Below are positions 15,226 through 23,952 of a DNA stretch of 51,042 bases, one piece after another. The translations under genes and the position numbers were made by a program. Location: contig JAMXLJ010000113.1 of NCBI GenBank assembly GCA_024281095.1, positions 1-51,042 on the forward strand, given 5' to 3'. Numbering within the stretch: position 1 is the first letter of the stretch; every line of letters begins with the position of its first letter. The stretch comes from Acidimicrobiia bacterium (GTDB lineage: Bacteria > Actinomycetota > Acidimicrobiia > IMCC26256 > JAMXLJ01). The notes beneath the pieces were generated by a model. The model was not told the origin of the DNA. It saw nothing but the letters and a program-made list of their open reading frames with translations, and did not search any database.

Positions 15226-16929
15226 CTATGGTCCCACGGCCGAAGGGGTTTCGGCGGGTCGCCTCCTGCGCAACGCGTCCCGCAACTCTGTCACCTCGTC
15301 GGCGTGGAGCCCGACCAACACCGCGCCGTACACGCCCACACCGGCAACGCCGGCCGCAAACAGCGCGAGCAATGCCCGCGGCGCGGAGCCATACCCGACG
15401 GCGGTCGCGACCAACCAACCGACGGCACCGAGCGCGGCCGAGGCGACGGCGATTCGCGCGAGGGACCGGGCCGTGCGCGCTCCGTCGAGGGCACCGAGCC
15501 GCCGCCGCAGCGCTACGACCGCGGCAACGGACGCGACGAAATACGCCGCCGACCACGAGAGGGCGAGACCGGTGACGTGGAGCAGGGGATACAGCGCGAG
15601 GGCGATGACGATGTTGACACCGTTCTCGAAGCAGTTGAGGAAGAACGGCGTTCGCGTGTCCTGCAGCGAATAGAAGCCGCGCAGCGCGAACAGGTACACG
15701 GAGAAGCAGAAGAGCCCGATGCCGAACATCGCGAGCGCGGCCGCCGTACGGGACGCGGACTGCGTCGTGAAGTGACCGTAGAGCAGCAAGCCGTTCACGA
15801 TGGGACGCGCCAGGACGACCATGACGACCGCGGCCGGCACGACCACGAGTGCCATCAGGCGCAGACCGAGCGAGAACTGCACGCGAAAGCCTGTCATGTC
15901 GCCCCGGCTCGCGCGCGCTGCGAGCTCGGGAACGAGCGTCGTCATGAGCGACACCGCGAACAACCCGTGTGGGAGTTGGAAGAACGTGAACGCAGCGAGG
16001 TACACCGACGCGTCACCGGTGCGGCCGTAGCTCAGGAACAGCACGACGAGGAATGCGATCTGGTTCGCGGCGACGTAGCCGAAGGTCCATCCGGACAGAC
16101 GGGCCAACCGGCGGACGGCCGGATGACGCCAGTCGGTCGTGAAGTGGAACCGCACGCCGGCCCGCCGCAGGGCGGGCAGCAGCACGATCGCCATCGCGAC
16201 GATGCCTGCAGTGGTGCCCGCGCCGAGCAACAACGTGAGACCGAGGCTGTCGTGGACGTGTTGAACGGAGAGACGTCCCGACGTGACCTGGGGAAGCGCG
16301 AGGAACACGCCGATGACGACGAGGTTGTTGACCACCGGGGCGAATGCCGCGGCTGCGAACCTCCGGCGCGCGTTGAGCATGGCCGTTGCCAGCGCGGTGA
16401 TGCCGTAGAAGAGGATCTGGGGCATGAACAGCAGCAGGAGATCCGTTGCCAGCCGCTGCTGCACGACCCGATCGGCGCCGTGCAGGCGCAGCGTGTAGAG
16501 CCGGATGATCCACGGTGTCGCCACCAAACCGAGCGCGGTCACCACGAAGAGGCCGACGAGCGCTACCGAGTTGATCGCGTCGGTGGCGTGCTCGTCATCG
16601 CGGTGGAGCTGCTCGACGAACAGTGGCACGAGCGTCGCCGTGAGGATCCCGCCGAGCAGGAGCTCGTACACGATGTTGGGCGTGGAGTTCGCGATGTTGT
16701 AGACGTCGGTCAGGTGGCCGAAGCCGATCGCAGCCATGGCCGACACGCGCAGGAACCCAGTGATGCGCGACAACGCCGTGCCGAGGCCGACGACGGCCGA
16801 CGAGCGAACGAGCTCACGCGTGTCTGCGGCTCCTGCCGGTTCTGCGGGCTCTGCGGGTCGGGCCACGCCCGGCTCGGTCAGCGGAGGGGACGACGCGTGA
16901 ACGCCGGCCCCCTCACCTGACTGCGCCAC
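15226..16929 (-). CDS. murJ: Lipid II flippase MurJ
   Basis: MurJ (MviN) flips lipid-linked peptidoglycan precursor across the membrane. The 567-residue product has a short Ala/Pro-rich cytoplasmic head and about 14 membrane helices. Family landmarks include SAVVGLGTALSRITGFLRV, NIANSTPNIVYELLLGGILT and LYALRGFYSLQDTRTPFF-like FALRGFYSLQDTRTPF. It ends right after the last helix with a short basic tail and has no fused kinase domain, unlike mycobacterial Rv3910. The GTG start at 16929 overlaps the end of the DUF6049 gene by 17 nt. A 52-bp gap separates it from degV. Confidence 0.95.
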   Translation of the reverse strand: MAQSGEGAGVHASSPPLTEPGVARPAEPAEPAGAADTRELVRSSAVVGLGTALSRITGFLRVSAMAAIGFGHLTDVYNIANSTPNIVYELLLGGILTATLVPLFVEQLHRDDEHATDAINSVALVGLFVVTALGLVATPWIIRLYTLRLHGADRVVQQRLATDLLLLFMPQILFYGITALATAMLNARRRFAAAAFAPVVNNLVVIGVFLALPQVTSGRLSVQHVHDSLGLTLLLGAGTTAGIVAMAIVLLPALRRAGVRFHFTTDWRHPAVRRLARLSGWTFGYVAANQIAFLVVLFLSYGRTGDASVYLAAFTFFQLPHGLFAVSLMTTLVPELAARASRGDMTGFRVQFSLGLRLMALVVVPAAVVMVVLARPIVNGLLLYGHFTTQSASRTAAALAMFGIGLFCFSVYLFALRGFYSLQDTRTPFFLNCFENGVNIVIALALYPLLHVTGLALSWSAAYFVASVAAVVALRRRLGALDGARTARSLARIAVASAALGAVGWLVATAVGYGSAPRALLALFAAGVAGVGVYGAVLVGLHADEVTELRDALRRRRPAETPSAVGP

Positions 16930-18958
16930 CGGTAGGTGTCGGGCGCGGCATCGACTCGGGCGCCGGGAGCACGGGGACGCTTCCCGACGAACGGGCGGCC
17001 CGCTGTGCGCGCCGCCGGCGCCGGTAGTGGTTGGCCCACCAGCCGGCGAGGAACAGCCCCGCTCCGACCGTGAGGAACACGCCCATGCCGCTCACCACGG
17101 TGGAGCGGACGGTGAAGCGGATGTGTTGGAACGTGATCCCGCCGTCGGCGGACAAGACGGTGACGGTGAGAGGAAACGTGCCCGACGCACGCGTCTCCAC
17201 CGCGAAGCGTGTGGTCGTGTTGTGCGGCGGGAGCGTGATCAGGTGCTCGGAGCCGTTGGGAAAGAAGAGCTTCTCGCTGAACAGCTTCACGCGCACCGTG
17301 ATCGGTTCGCTGCTCGCGTTCTGGAACGAGATCGGGATCGCGGCGCGGCGCGCGGTGATGGTGATCGTCGTCTGCTGGGGCCCGCTGATGAGACGTGCGT
17401 ACTGGGAGATCGACGCGTCGATCACGGCCAGCTCCTGTGACGAGCGCCGGCGGCCCTGCGCACCCGTCCACACGGAGCTCATCGACACGAGGAGCGCACG
17501 TTCGCCGCGCTGTACGCGTGGGTCATCGGCCGGGACGAGCCGACCGAAGGCATCGAGGCGCGTGCGCGCATCGCGCAGGTCGTGTGCCGATACGGGTGGC
17601 GACCCGCTCCGGACGGCGTCGTTCATCTGCCGTACGAGCGGAGTGCGGCGCGTTCCGGGACGAACGTCGGGCTGCACGGAGTCGAACAACTTCGTGGGTG
17701 CGACCACGTCGACGTACGGGTCGCCGTGCAGCGCCGTCGCGGTGATCGACGCGGCCTCGACGGCCGACGGGTCGTCGGTCCACCGCGGCGGCATCGCGAC
17801 GACCACGGCGCGGGGCACTCCCGGCTGCTCGCTCTGCACGACGGCGAGGCCGGCCAGGAACTGCTGAGCCCGCAGAGCCGGCGGCACATTGGGCTGCAGC
17901 AGCAGGTCGCCGAGACCGCGGTCGATGACGGCCGCGGTGACGTTGTGCGGGTCGGCCTGGAGCTGGAAGGGCCGCGCCGGCGTGAACCTGATCGGCACCG
18001 GCTGGAGCTCGGCCGGGTCGACGACGAGACGGTCGACCCCGAGCGCGGCGAGCTGGTTGAGTCCCGCGCGGTCGAGCGGGGCCGGCATGACGGCGCGGTC
18101 GGCCTGGATACCGGCGGCCGCAAGCGCGCGGGCCCCGGCGGCGAACTGCGTGCCGATCTCGGTGCGGATGCCACCGTTCACGAGCGACGGCACGTCGATC
18201 GGAACGTACGGTCCGGCGAGCGCCGGTTTCGAAGCTCGGCGCAGCCGGGCCAGCGTTGCCGCGAGTTGCGCGTCGTCCTGCGCGAGCGCCGACAGTGATT
18301 CCACCGTCTCAGGGTTCGGCGCCACCGTGACGGGCAGGTCGGTGTTCGCGAGCAGCGACGCGACTCGGCCCAGCCCACCGTCGGGCCGCAGCGCCCGGAC
18401 TACCGCCGGGTCGGGGGTCCCATTGGGCAGGTACGCGGGGTTGGCCGCGAAGGGCCAGATCCACACGAGGCCCAACGGCGTCCCCATCTGGCCGGAGGCG
18501 GCGGTACCGACGGGAACCGTCGCGACGTACGTGGTGAAGCCGTCGACCCGCGTCCTGCCGTCGTAGAGCGTCACGTCGAGCGGGAACACGCCGGTGTGAG
18601 CTGGTGCGGTCAAGCCCATGTCGTAGACGCCCGCCACCCCGCGCATGTCGGCCACCTTCGTGAGGGGCGAGTAGGTCGCACCTCGGGTGGTGTGGCCCTG
18701 CAGGGTCTCGTCGAAGCCGCTGCGGGTACCGATCGGACCGTGCACCGCGGCCTGCACGCTGAGCCGGTTGGGGTCGCCGTCGATGCGGACCCTCATTGTC
18801 ACGTTGTCGTGCACCGTCGCGAATGCCGGCTGGGCGATGAGCGTGATCCGCGGGCCGGACGTGGCGGCCCGTGTCGTCGCGGCGCCGGCGCTCGGGGCGT
18901 AGGCGCCGAACAGCGTGACCGCGGCCAGGGAGAGGGCCGCGACGCGCACGAGCCTCAC
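16913..18958 (-). CDS. DUF6049-type exported, membrane-anchored protein
   Basis: The 681-residue product has a signal peptide (VRLVRVAALSLAAVTLFGAY, predicted cut after PSAGA), a large exported region rich in beta structure and one C-terminal membrane helix (VSGMGVFLTVGAGLFLAGWW) followed by a strongly basic cytoplasmic tail. The position directly before murJ and the architecture match Rv3909 of M. tuberculosis, assigned from memory to DUF6049; function is unknown. Start choice: GTG at 18958 overlaps the stop of the GNAT gene as GTGA and places the signal peptide at the N-terminus; the upstream extension from 19009 looks non-coding. A role in envelope assembly alongside MurJ is inferred from context. 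Confidence 0.85.
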   Translation of the reverse strand: MRLVRVAALSLAAVTLFGAYAPSAGAATTRAATSGPRITLIAQPAFATVHDNVTMRVRIDGDPNRLSVQAAVHGPIGTRSGFDETLQGHTTRGATYSPLTKVADMRGVAGVYDMGLTAPAHTGVFPLDVTLYDGRTRVDGFTTYVATVPVGTAASGQMGTPLGLVWIWPFAANPAYLPNGTPDPAVVRALRPDGGLGRVASLLANTDLPVTVAPNPETVESLSALAQDDAQLAATLARLRRASKPALAGPYVPIDVPSLVNGGIRTEIGTQFAAGARALAAAGIQADRAVMPAPLDRAGLNQLAALGVDRLVVDPAELQPVPIRFTPARPFQLQADPHNVTAAVIDRGLGDLLLQPNVPPALRAQQFLAGLAVVQSEQPGVPRAVVVAMPPRWTDDPSAVEAASITATALHGDPYVDVVAPTKLFDSVQPDVRPGTRRTPLVRQMNDAVRSGSPPVSAHDLRDARTRLDAFGRLVPADDPRVQRGERALLVSMSSVWTGAQGRRRSSQELAVIDASISQYARLISGPQQTTITITARRAAIPISFQNASSEPITVRVKLFSEKLFFPNGSEHLITLPPHNTTTRFAVETRASGTFPLTVTVLSADGGITFQHIRFTVRSTVVSGMGVFLTVGAGLFLAGWWANHYRRRRRAQRAARSSGSVPVLPAPESMPRPTPTGGAVR

Positions 18959-19674
18959 AACGACCGTCCCATCACGCACAGCCCGAAGGGCAACTCCGAG
19001 AAGCCGCACGAGTGGTACAGGTCGAGTGCGGCGGCGTTTCCCATCTGCGTGTTGACCAGCGTGCGGGACACACCGTGACGCTGAAGCCAGTGCAGGCCGT
19101 CGGCGACCACGGCCCGTCCGAAGCCCCGCCGCCGCGCACCAGGGTGCACGGCGATGCGCTGCAGGTAACCCTGCGAACCCGCGCGCCCGCTGATCGCGTA
19201 CGCGAGCACGCGACCGTCCTGCGCCGCGACACGAAAGCGCGAGGTCGGCGTCGCGCTGATCGCGTCGTCGAGACCTGCTTCGTCGAGATGCCAGAACGCG
19301 TCGAACGCCTCACCGTCGACTGCGAGCACCGCGGCCCGATCGGCACGGTGGGCGCGTCGCGTCGGCCGGCTCGTGTCGGGCAGGGCGGTCATGTCGTTGG
19401 CGAGCAGGTGGAGCCGCTGGCGAACCGTGAAGCCGGCATCGACGAATGGAAGCGCGTCGCCGGGTGGCAACGCGTTCGTCACCACGGCCGTGTAGCCGTC
19501 GCCGCTCAGGAGTTGCAGCGCGCGCGCCAGCACCTCGGCGTCCGGCGGCCGCTGCGCCCCGACCGAGAGGAAGGCGGTGTGTCGGTCGCCCCGCCAGGGC
19601 CCGAGACGCGCCCAACCGCCCCGCCATCGCAGCAGGTGATGTTGGTGCCGATCGCGGCTCTCGGCGCCGACCAT
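18955..19674 (-). CDS. GNAT family N-acetyltransferase
   Basis: The 239-residue product ends with a GNAT fold: RFRVAAQDGRVLAYAISGRA, then the acetyl-CoA-binding QRIAVHPGARRRGFGRAVVA and LVNTQMGNAAALDLYHSCGF. Substrate is unknown. The N-terminal 110 residues are a second, degenerate domain, as in tandem GNATs. I place the start at ATG 19674 because a -10 hexamer lies 8 nt upstream, implying a leaderless mRNA. It heads the leftward DUF6049-murJ cluster and couples to DUF6049 through a GTGA overlap. Mycobacteria have mutT4 at this position, so this gene may be a lineage-specific replacement. Confidence 0.85.
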   Translation of the reverse strand: MVGAESRDRHQHHLLRWRGGWARLGPWRGDRHTAFLSVGAQRPPDAEVLARALQLLSGDGYTAVVTNALPPGDALPFVDAGFTVRQRLHLLANDMTALPDTSRPTRRAHRADRAAVLAVDGEAFDAFWHLDEAGLDDAISATPTSRFRVAAQDGRVLAYAISGRAGSQGYLQRIAVHPGARRRGFGRAVVADGLHWLQRHGVSRTLVNTQMGNAAALDLYHSCGFSELPFGLCVMGRSL

Positions 19675-19682
19675 CACCGGCG

Positions 19683-19688
19683 ACAGTA
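19683..19688 (-). promoter_or_regulatory. -10 hexamer of GNAT-DUF6049-murJ unit (leaderless)
   Basis: TACTGT on the minus strand ends 8 nt before the ATG at 19674, so transcription would begin at or next to the start codon. No clear -35 is seen. Confidence 0.45.
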
Positions 19689-19755
19689 CCGGTCCGGACC
19701 TCGCTCTTCGTAGGCATACGCCCCGAGCGCCCACCGGATCAGACGGACGTGCCGC

Positions 19756-19761
19756 TACCCT
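19756..19761 (+). promoter_or_regulatory. -10 hexamer of the histone-deacetylase-like gene (leaderless)
   Basis: TACCCT ends 8 nt before the ATG at 19770. It faces away from the GNAT promoter about 70 bp to the left, forming a compact divergent pair. Confidence 0.45.
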
Positions 19762-19769
19762 GCGCGCGG

Positions 19770-20777
19770 ATGCTGCTCCTCGTCAGCGACCCCGTCTTCG
19801 CCGAGCACGACACCGGTCGAGGCCATCCCGAGCGTGCTGCCCGGCTCGAGGCGGTGGCTGCCGGCGTCGCCCGGGCCGGCCTCGGCGACGCGCTGCGGCC
19901 CGTCGCCCCGCGAGCGGCGACCATCGAGGAGCTCGAGCGTGTGCACTCGCCTGAGCACCTCGCGCTCGTGCGCTCACGTTGCGAGCAGGGCGGCGCCATC
20001 GACGCGGACACCGTCGTGTCACCCGGCTCGTGGCAGGCCGCGCTCCACGCAGCAGGGGCGGGGCTCGCGGCCGCCGACGGCCTCCGCCGCGGCGACGGCG
20101 ACGCCGCGTTCCTCGCGCTCCGGCCGCCGGGCCACCACGCGACCCCGGTCCGCGCGATGGGGTTCTGCCTCCTGAACAACATCGCCGTCACCGCGGCCGC
20201 GCTCGCCGAAGGTGGCGAACGTGTCGCCGTCGTGGATTTCGACGCCCATCACGGCAACGGCACCCAGGACGCGTTCTCCCGCGACCCGCGCGTGCTGTAC
20301 GTCTCCATGCACCAGTGGCCGCTCTATCCCGGCACGGGCAAGCTCGACGACGTGGGCCGCGATGCCGGCACGGGAACGACCTGCAATCTTCCGTTCCCTC
20401 CGGGCGCCACCGGCGACGTGTACCTGGCGGCCATCGATCAGGTGATCGTGCCCGTCGTCGAACGGTTCGAGCCCGACTGGCTGCTGCTGTCGGCCGGGTT
20501 CGATGCCCATCGCGCCGACCCACTCACGGGCCTCGCGCTGTCGGCCGACGACTTCGGCCTCATGACCTCGAGGCTGGCGGCGCTGGTGCCGGCCGGCCGG
20601 CGCATTGCGTTCCTGGAGGGCGGCTACGACCTCGACGCGCTGGCCCGGTCCGTCTCGGCCACGCTGCCCAACCTCGTCGGGACGCTCGCGCCCCGGGAGG
20701 AGCCGCCGACTTCGGGCGGCCCCGGGCACGTCGTCGTCGACGCCGCGAGCCAACTCTGGGCCGAGCTCATCCCCTGA
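19770..20777 (+). CDS. Histone deacetylase superfamily (class II-like) amidohydrolase
   Basis: Zinc hydrolase that removes acyl groups from lysine, polyamine or similar amides; bacterial members include acetoin-utilisation AcuC-like and acetylpolyamine enzymes. The 335-residue product keeps the active site: RPPGHHAT (His122, His123), VVDFDAHHGNGTQ (zinc ligands D158 and H160), SAGFDAHRADP (D245) and EGGYD (Y286). The class II-type GFCLLNNIAV segment is present. Start ATG 19770 follows a -10 hexamer by 8 nt, suggesting a leaderless transcript. It is divergent from a GNAT acetyltransferase; an acetylation/deacetylation partnership is possible but only inferred from position. Confidence 0.92.
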   Translation: MLLLVSDPVFAEHDTGRGHPERAARLEAVAAGVARAGLGDALRPVAPRAATIEELERVHSPEHLALVRSRCEQGGAIDADTVVSPGSWQAALHAAGAGLAAADGLRRGDGDAAFLALRPPGHHATPVRAMGFCLLNNIAVTAAALAEGGERVAVVDFDAHHGNGTQDAFSRDPRVLYVSMHQWPLYPGTGKLDDVGRDAGTGTTCNLPFPPGATGDVYLAAIDQVIVPVVERFEPDWLLLSAGFDAHRADPLTGLALSADDFGLMTSRLAALVPAGRRIAFLEGGYDLDALARSVSATLPNLVGTLAPREEPPTSGGPGHVVVDAASQLWAELIP

Positions 20778-20888
20778 GCCCGGCCGGGTAGCAGCGGCGC
20801 GCCGTCGGCTCCAGGTCGTCGGCACAATTCGCCCATCTCCTCAATTGGCCCGCGCGCCCTGCCGATAGACGGGCACGAGGAGGGCGCG

Positions 20889-21998
20889 GTGCTGGACCTG
20901 GACGAGCTGCTACGAGAGACGGTCGACCGACGGGCGTCGGATCTCCACGTCAAGGTGGGGTCGCCGCCGTATCTGCGGATCGACGGGAAGCTCGAGCCCA
21001 CGCGTTTCGACGAGGTCGGCCCGGCCGACACGGAGCGGATCGCCTTCGCGATCATGCCGAAGCAGCGGGCCGACGAGTTCCTCGCGGTCAACGAGGCCGA
21101 CTTCGCCCACACGGTCGCGGGGCTGGGGCGGTTCCGGGTCAACGTGTTCCGCCAGCGCGGGTCGGTGGGGCTCGTGCTGCGCCGCGTACTCCCCGGCATC
21201 CCCACGATCGAGGACCTGGGCCTGCCGCCGGTCATCCGGCGCCTCGCCGAGGAGCCGCGCGGTCTCGTGCTCGTGACCGGGCCGACCGGATCGGGCAAGA
21301 CCACGACGCTCGCCGCGATGATCGACCACATCAACGCGAACCAGCAGCGCCACATCGTCACGATCGAGGATCCGATCGAGGTGCTGCACGCCGACAAGCG
21401 GTCCATCGTGAACCAGCGCGAGATCGGCACCGACACCGAAGACTTCCACTCCGCGCTCAAGCGGGTGCTGCGCCAGGACCCCGACGTGATCCTCATCGGC
21501 GAGATGCGCGACCCCGACACGGTGTGGGCGGCGCTCGCCGCGGCGGAGACCGGTCACCTCGTGTTCTCGACCCTGCACACCATCAGCGCGACCGACACGA
21601 TCAACCGCATCATCGACTTCTTCCCGTCGCATCAGCAGCGTCAGGTGCGCATGTCCGTCGCGGGATCGTTGCGGGGCATCGTGAGCCAGCGGCTCCTCGA
21701 GCGTCGCGACGGGAAGGGACGCGTGCCGGCGAGCGAGGTGCTGGTCGCGACGGGCCGGGTGTTCGACCGCATCGTCGATCCCGACAGCACCCACGACATC
21801 GAGCAGATCATCGCCGAGGGCGAGTACTACGGGATGCAGACGTTCGACCAGAGCCTGCTCGCGCTCTACGCCGACGGGCAGGTGACCCGGCGCGACGCGC
21901 TGGCGTCGGCGACGCAACCGCACGACCTCCGCCTGAAGATGGAACAGCTCGAACTGTCCCGGCTCGAGGCGGCGAGCACCGCACCGGACCAGCGCTGA
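20889..21998 (+). CDS. PilT-type twitching motility ATPase (orphan)
   Basis: Hexameric secretion-type ATPase that in type IV pilus systems drives pilus retraction. The 369-residue product begins VLDLDELLRETVDRRASDLH (N-terminal PAS-like domain), then has Walker A GPTGSGKT (131-138), the Asp box TIEDPIEVLH, Walker B VILIGEMRD (about 200-208) and the His box STLHTISA. The length is typical of PilT. The GTG at 20889 has a GAGGAGGG site upstream. No other pilus gene lies in the window, so its partners must be elsewhere or it serves another role. It is followed by the CCA-adding enzyme after 58 bp. Confidence 0.93.
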   Translation: MLDLDELLRETVDRRASDLHVKVGSPPYLRIDGKLEPTRFDEVGPADTERIAFAIMPKQRADEFLAVNEADFAHTVAGLGRFRVNVFRQRGSVGLVLRRVLPGIPTIEDLGLPPVIRRLAEEPRGLVLVTGPTGSGKTTTLAAMIDHINANQQRHIVTIEDPIEVLHADKRSIVNQREIGTDTEDFHSALKRVLRQDPDVILIGEMRDPDTVWAALAAAETGHLVFSTLHTISATDTINRIIDFFPSHQQRQVRMSVAGSLRGIVSQRLLERRDGKGRVPASEVLVATGRVFDRIVDPDSTHDIEQIIAEGEYYGMQTFDQSLLALYADGQVTRRDALASATQPHDLRLKMEQLELSRLEAASTAPDQR

Positions 21999-22044
21999 GC
22001 CCCGGTTTCATGTGATTGTTTCGCGGTGCCCTTGGGGTGGCCGC

Positions 22045-22050
22045 GACAAT
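22045..22050 (+). promoter_or_regulatory. -10-like hexamer of the CCA-adding enzyme gene (leaderless)
   Basis: GACAAT ends 6 nt before the GTG at 22057. No ribosome-binding site is present, so leaderless translation is likely. Confidence 0.4.
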
Positions 22051-22056
22051 GGGCGG

Positions 22057-23448
22057 GTGACGGTCCCGGAACGACTCGAGACGCTGCTCGCGCCGGACGC
22101 GCCCTTGCAGCGTGTCGCGCGCCGCCTCGTGGAGGCGGGGCACGAGTGCTACCTCGTGGGCGGCAGTGTTCGGGACGCGCTGCTCGACCGCCCGCACACC
22201 GACCTCGACATCGCCACGGACGCGCGTCCGGACGTGGTCGAGGGGCTCGTGCGGGGCTGGGCCGATCACGTGTGGGCCCAGGGGAAGCGGTTCGGCACCA
22301 TCGGATGTGAGATCGAGGGGACCCGCTTCGAGATCACGACGTTCAGGGCCGAGGTCTACCGGCCCGACAGCCGCAAGCCCGACGTGACCTTCGGCGACGA
22401 GATCGACACCGACCTCAGCCGGCGCGACTTCACCGTCAACGCGATGGCGTTGCGGCTCCCCGAGCCCGTCCTGGTCGATCCGTTCGGCGGCACGGCCGAC
22501 CTCGCCGCGCACCGGCTCCGCACACCGCTCGACCCGGAGGTCTCGTTCGTCGACGATCCGCTCCGCATGCTGCGGGCGGCGCGTTTCATCGCGGGTTTCT
22601 CGCTCGAGCCCGAGCCCGCGCTCGTCGCCGCCGTCGACCGGCTGCGCACCCGCCTCGAGATCGTGAGCACCGAACGCGTCCGCGACGAGCTGTCGAAGCT
22701 GTTGCTCACCGACGACCCGTCGGCCGGCTTGTGGTTCCTCGCGGACACGAAGCTCAGCGACGAGTTCCTGCCGGAGCTCAACGCGATGCAGCTCGAGCAG
22801 GATCCCATCCATCAGCACAAGGACGTGCTCGCCCACACGATCGCGGTGGTCCGCAACACGCGCCCCGACCTCAGGCTCCGACTCGCGGCGTTGTTGCACG
22901 ACGTCGGCAAGCCGAAGACGCGCTCGTTCGCCTCGGGAGGCGTGACCTTCCACCACCACGAGGTCGTCGGGGCCCGGATGACGCAGGAGCGCTTGCGGGC
23001 GCTGAAGTATCCCAACGATCTCGTCGAGGACGTCACGAAGCTCGTGTACCTCCACCTGCGGATCCACACGTACGCCATGGGGTGGACCGACAAGGCGGTG
23101 CGCCGCTACGCGCGCGACGCGGGACCGTTGCTCGACGAGCTGAACCAGCTGGTGCGGGCCGATTGCACGACCCGCAACAAGAACCGGGCTCGCATGCTCG
23201 CCCGCCGCATGGACGAGCTCGAGGAGCGGATCCGCCAACTGCGCGAGCAAGAGGAGCTCGACAGGATCCGGCCGCCACTCGACGGCCGGCAGGTGATGGC
23301 GTTCCTCGGCATCAGCCCCGGCCCGCTCGTGGGCGACGCGCTGGATCATCTCCTCGAGATGCGACTCGACGAGGGTCCCATCGCGGAGGACGAGGCCTAC
23401 CGGCGGCTCGCCGCGTGGGCCGATGCCCGAGGGCTCGCGCACAACTGA
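22057..23448 (+). CDS. CCA tRNA nucleotidyltransferase / poly(A) polymerase family with HD domain
   Basis: Enzyme that adds or repairs the CCA end of tRNAs. The 463-residue product shows the nucleotidyltransferase core LVGGSVRDALLDRPHTDLDI (metal ligands D49 and D51), the second-domain motif DLSRRDFTVNAMALRLPEP, DDPLRMLRAARF, and an HD domain (RLAALLHDVGKPKTR with HHHEVVGARM). The C-terminus is rich in charged helices. The start GTG at 22057 gives a sensible N-terminus (VTVPERLETLLAPDAPLQ); the in-frame GTG at 22012 has no support. The M. tuberculosis homologue Rv3907c (PcnA) sits in the same neighbourhood. It is transcribed convergently with the OsmC gene. Confidence 0.94.
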   Translation: MTVPERLETLLAPDAPLQRVARRLVEAGHECYLVGGSVRDALLDRPHTDLDIATDARPDVVEGLVRGWADHVWAQGKRFGTIGCEIEGTRFEITTFRAEVYRPDSRKPDVTFGDEIDTDLSRRDFTVNAMALRLPEPVLVDPFGGTADLAAHRLRTPLDPEVSFVDDPLRMLRAARFIAGFSLEPEPALVAAVDRLRTRLEIVSTERVRDELSKLLLTDDPSAGLWFLADTKLSDEFLPELNAMQLEQDPIHQHKDVLAHTIAVVRNTRPDLRLRLAALLHDVGKPKTRSFASGGVTFHHHEVVGARMTQERLRALKYPNDLVEDVTKLVYLHLRIHTYAMGWTDKAVRRYARDAGPLLDELNQLVRADCTTRNKNRARMLARRMDELEERIRQLREQEELDRIRPPLDGRQVMAFLGISPGPLVGDALDHLLEMRLDEGPIAEDEAYRRLAAWADARGLAHN

Positions 23449-23475
23449 AGCACCCAACTCGGGGCGGAGTCAGAG

Positions 23476-23952
23476 CTACGCGGGCTGTTGCGCGTGCGCG
23501 ACGGTCGCTTCGATGCGGATGTCGGTGTGCAGTGAGTTCGCGATGAAGCACTCACGGTGGGCCACCTCGCAGAGGTGGACGACGCGCTCGGCGCGGACCT
23601 CGGACGCGACGGTGATGTGGGGCCGGAGCACGATCTCGGTGATGGACGCCTTCGCGGCGTGCGGCATCACACCTTGGGCGGTGTCGTCGTAGGCGATCAC
23701 GTCGACACGCGCTCGCGAGGCGACCGCGAGGAACGAAAGCAGCTGGCACGACGCGGCTGCGAGCACGAGCAACTGCTCGGGATTCAGCAGTGTGGGGTCG
23801 CCGCGAAATGCAGGGTCAGACGACAGCGTGACGCTGATGTCCGCCGGCGGCGCCGTGGCGGTGTGCCGCCGTTCGTAGTGCTCGTATCCGTCGCCGGTCG
23901 AGCCGCGCCACGAGCACGTGGCGACGTAACGGTGCGGCTCGTGCTCCGTCAC
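23476..23952 (-). CDS. OsmC/Ohr family peroxiredoxin-like protein
   Basis: OsmC-like proteins reduce organic hydroperoxides through a pair of cysteines. The 158-residue product has AAASCQLLSFLAVASR (Cys69, peroxidatic position) and the second-cysteine motif VAHRECFIANSL (Cys135), with the YDDTAQGVMPH segment between. The GTG at 23952 overlaps the stop of the methyltransferase gene as GTGA. The reductant is unknown; lipoyl proteins or thioredoxin are possible. It is the last gene of a leftward DUF885-methyltransferase-OsmC unit. Confidence 0.9.
   Translation of the reverse strand: MTEHEPHRYVATCSWRGSTGDGYEHYERRHTATAPPADISVTLSSDPAFRGDPTLLNPEQLLVLAAASCQLLSFLAVASRARVDVIAYDDTAQGVMPHAAKASITEIVLRPHITVASEVRAERVVHLCEVAHRECFIANSLHTDIRIEATVAHAQQPA

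Noticed and set aside
13116-16920. Very long open frames on the plus strand (628 and 787 codons) opposite the kinase, degV and murJ genes
   Set aside because: They are antisense shadows created by high GC: Arg/Gly/Asp-rich translations without any domain, opposite three clearly recognisable genes.
15226-16929. MurJ-pseudokinase fusion as in mycobacteria
   Set aside because: The murJ frame stops just after the last membrane helix; the kinase is a separate gene after degV.
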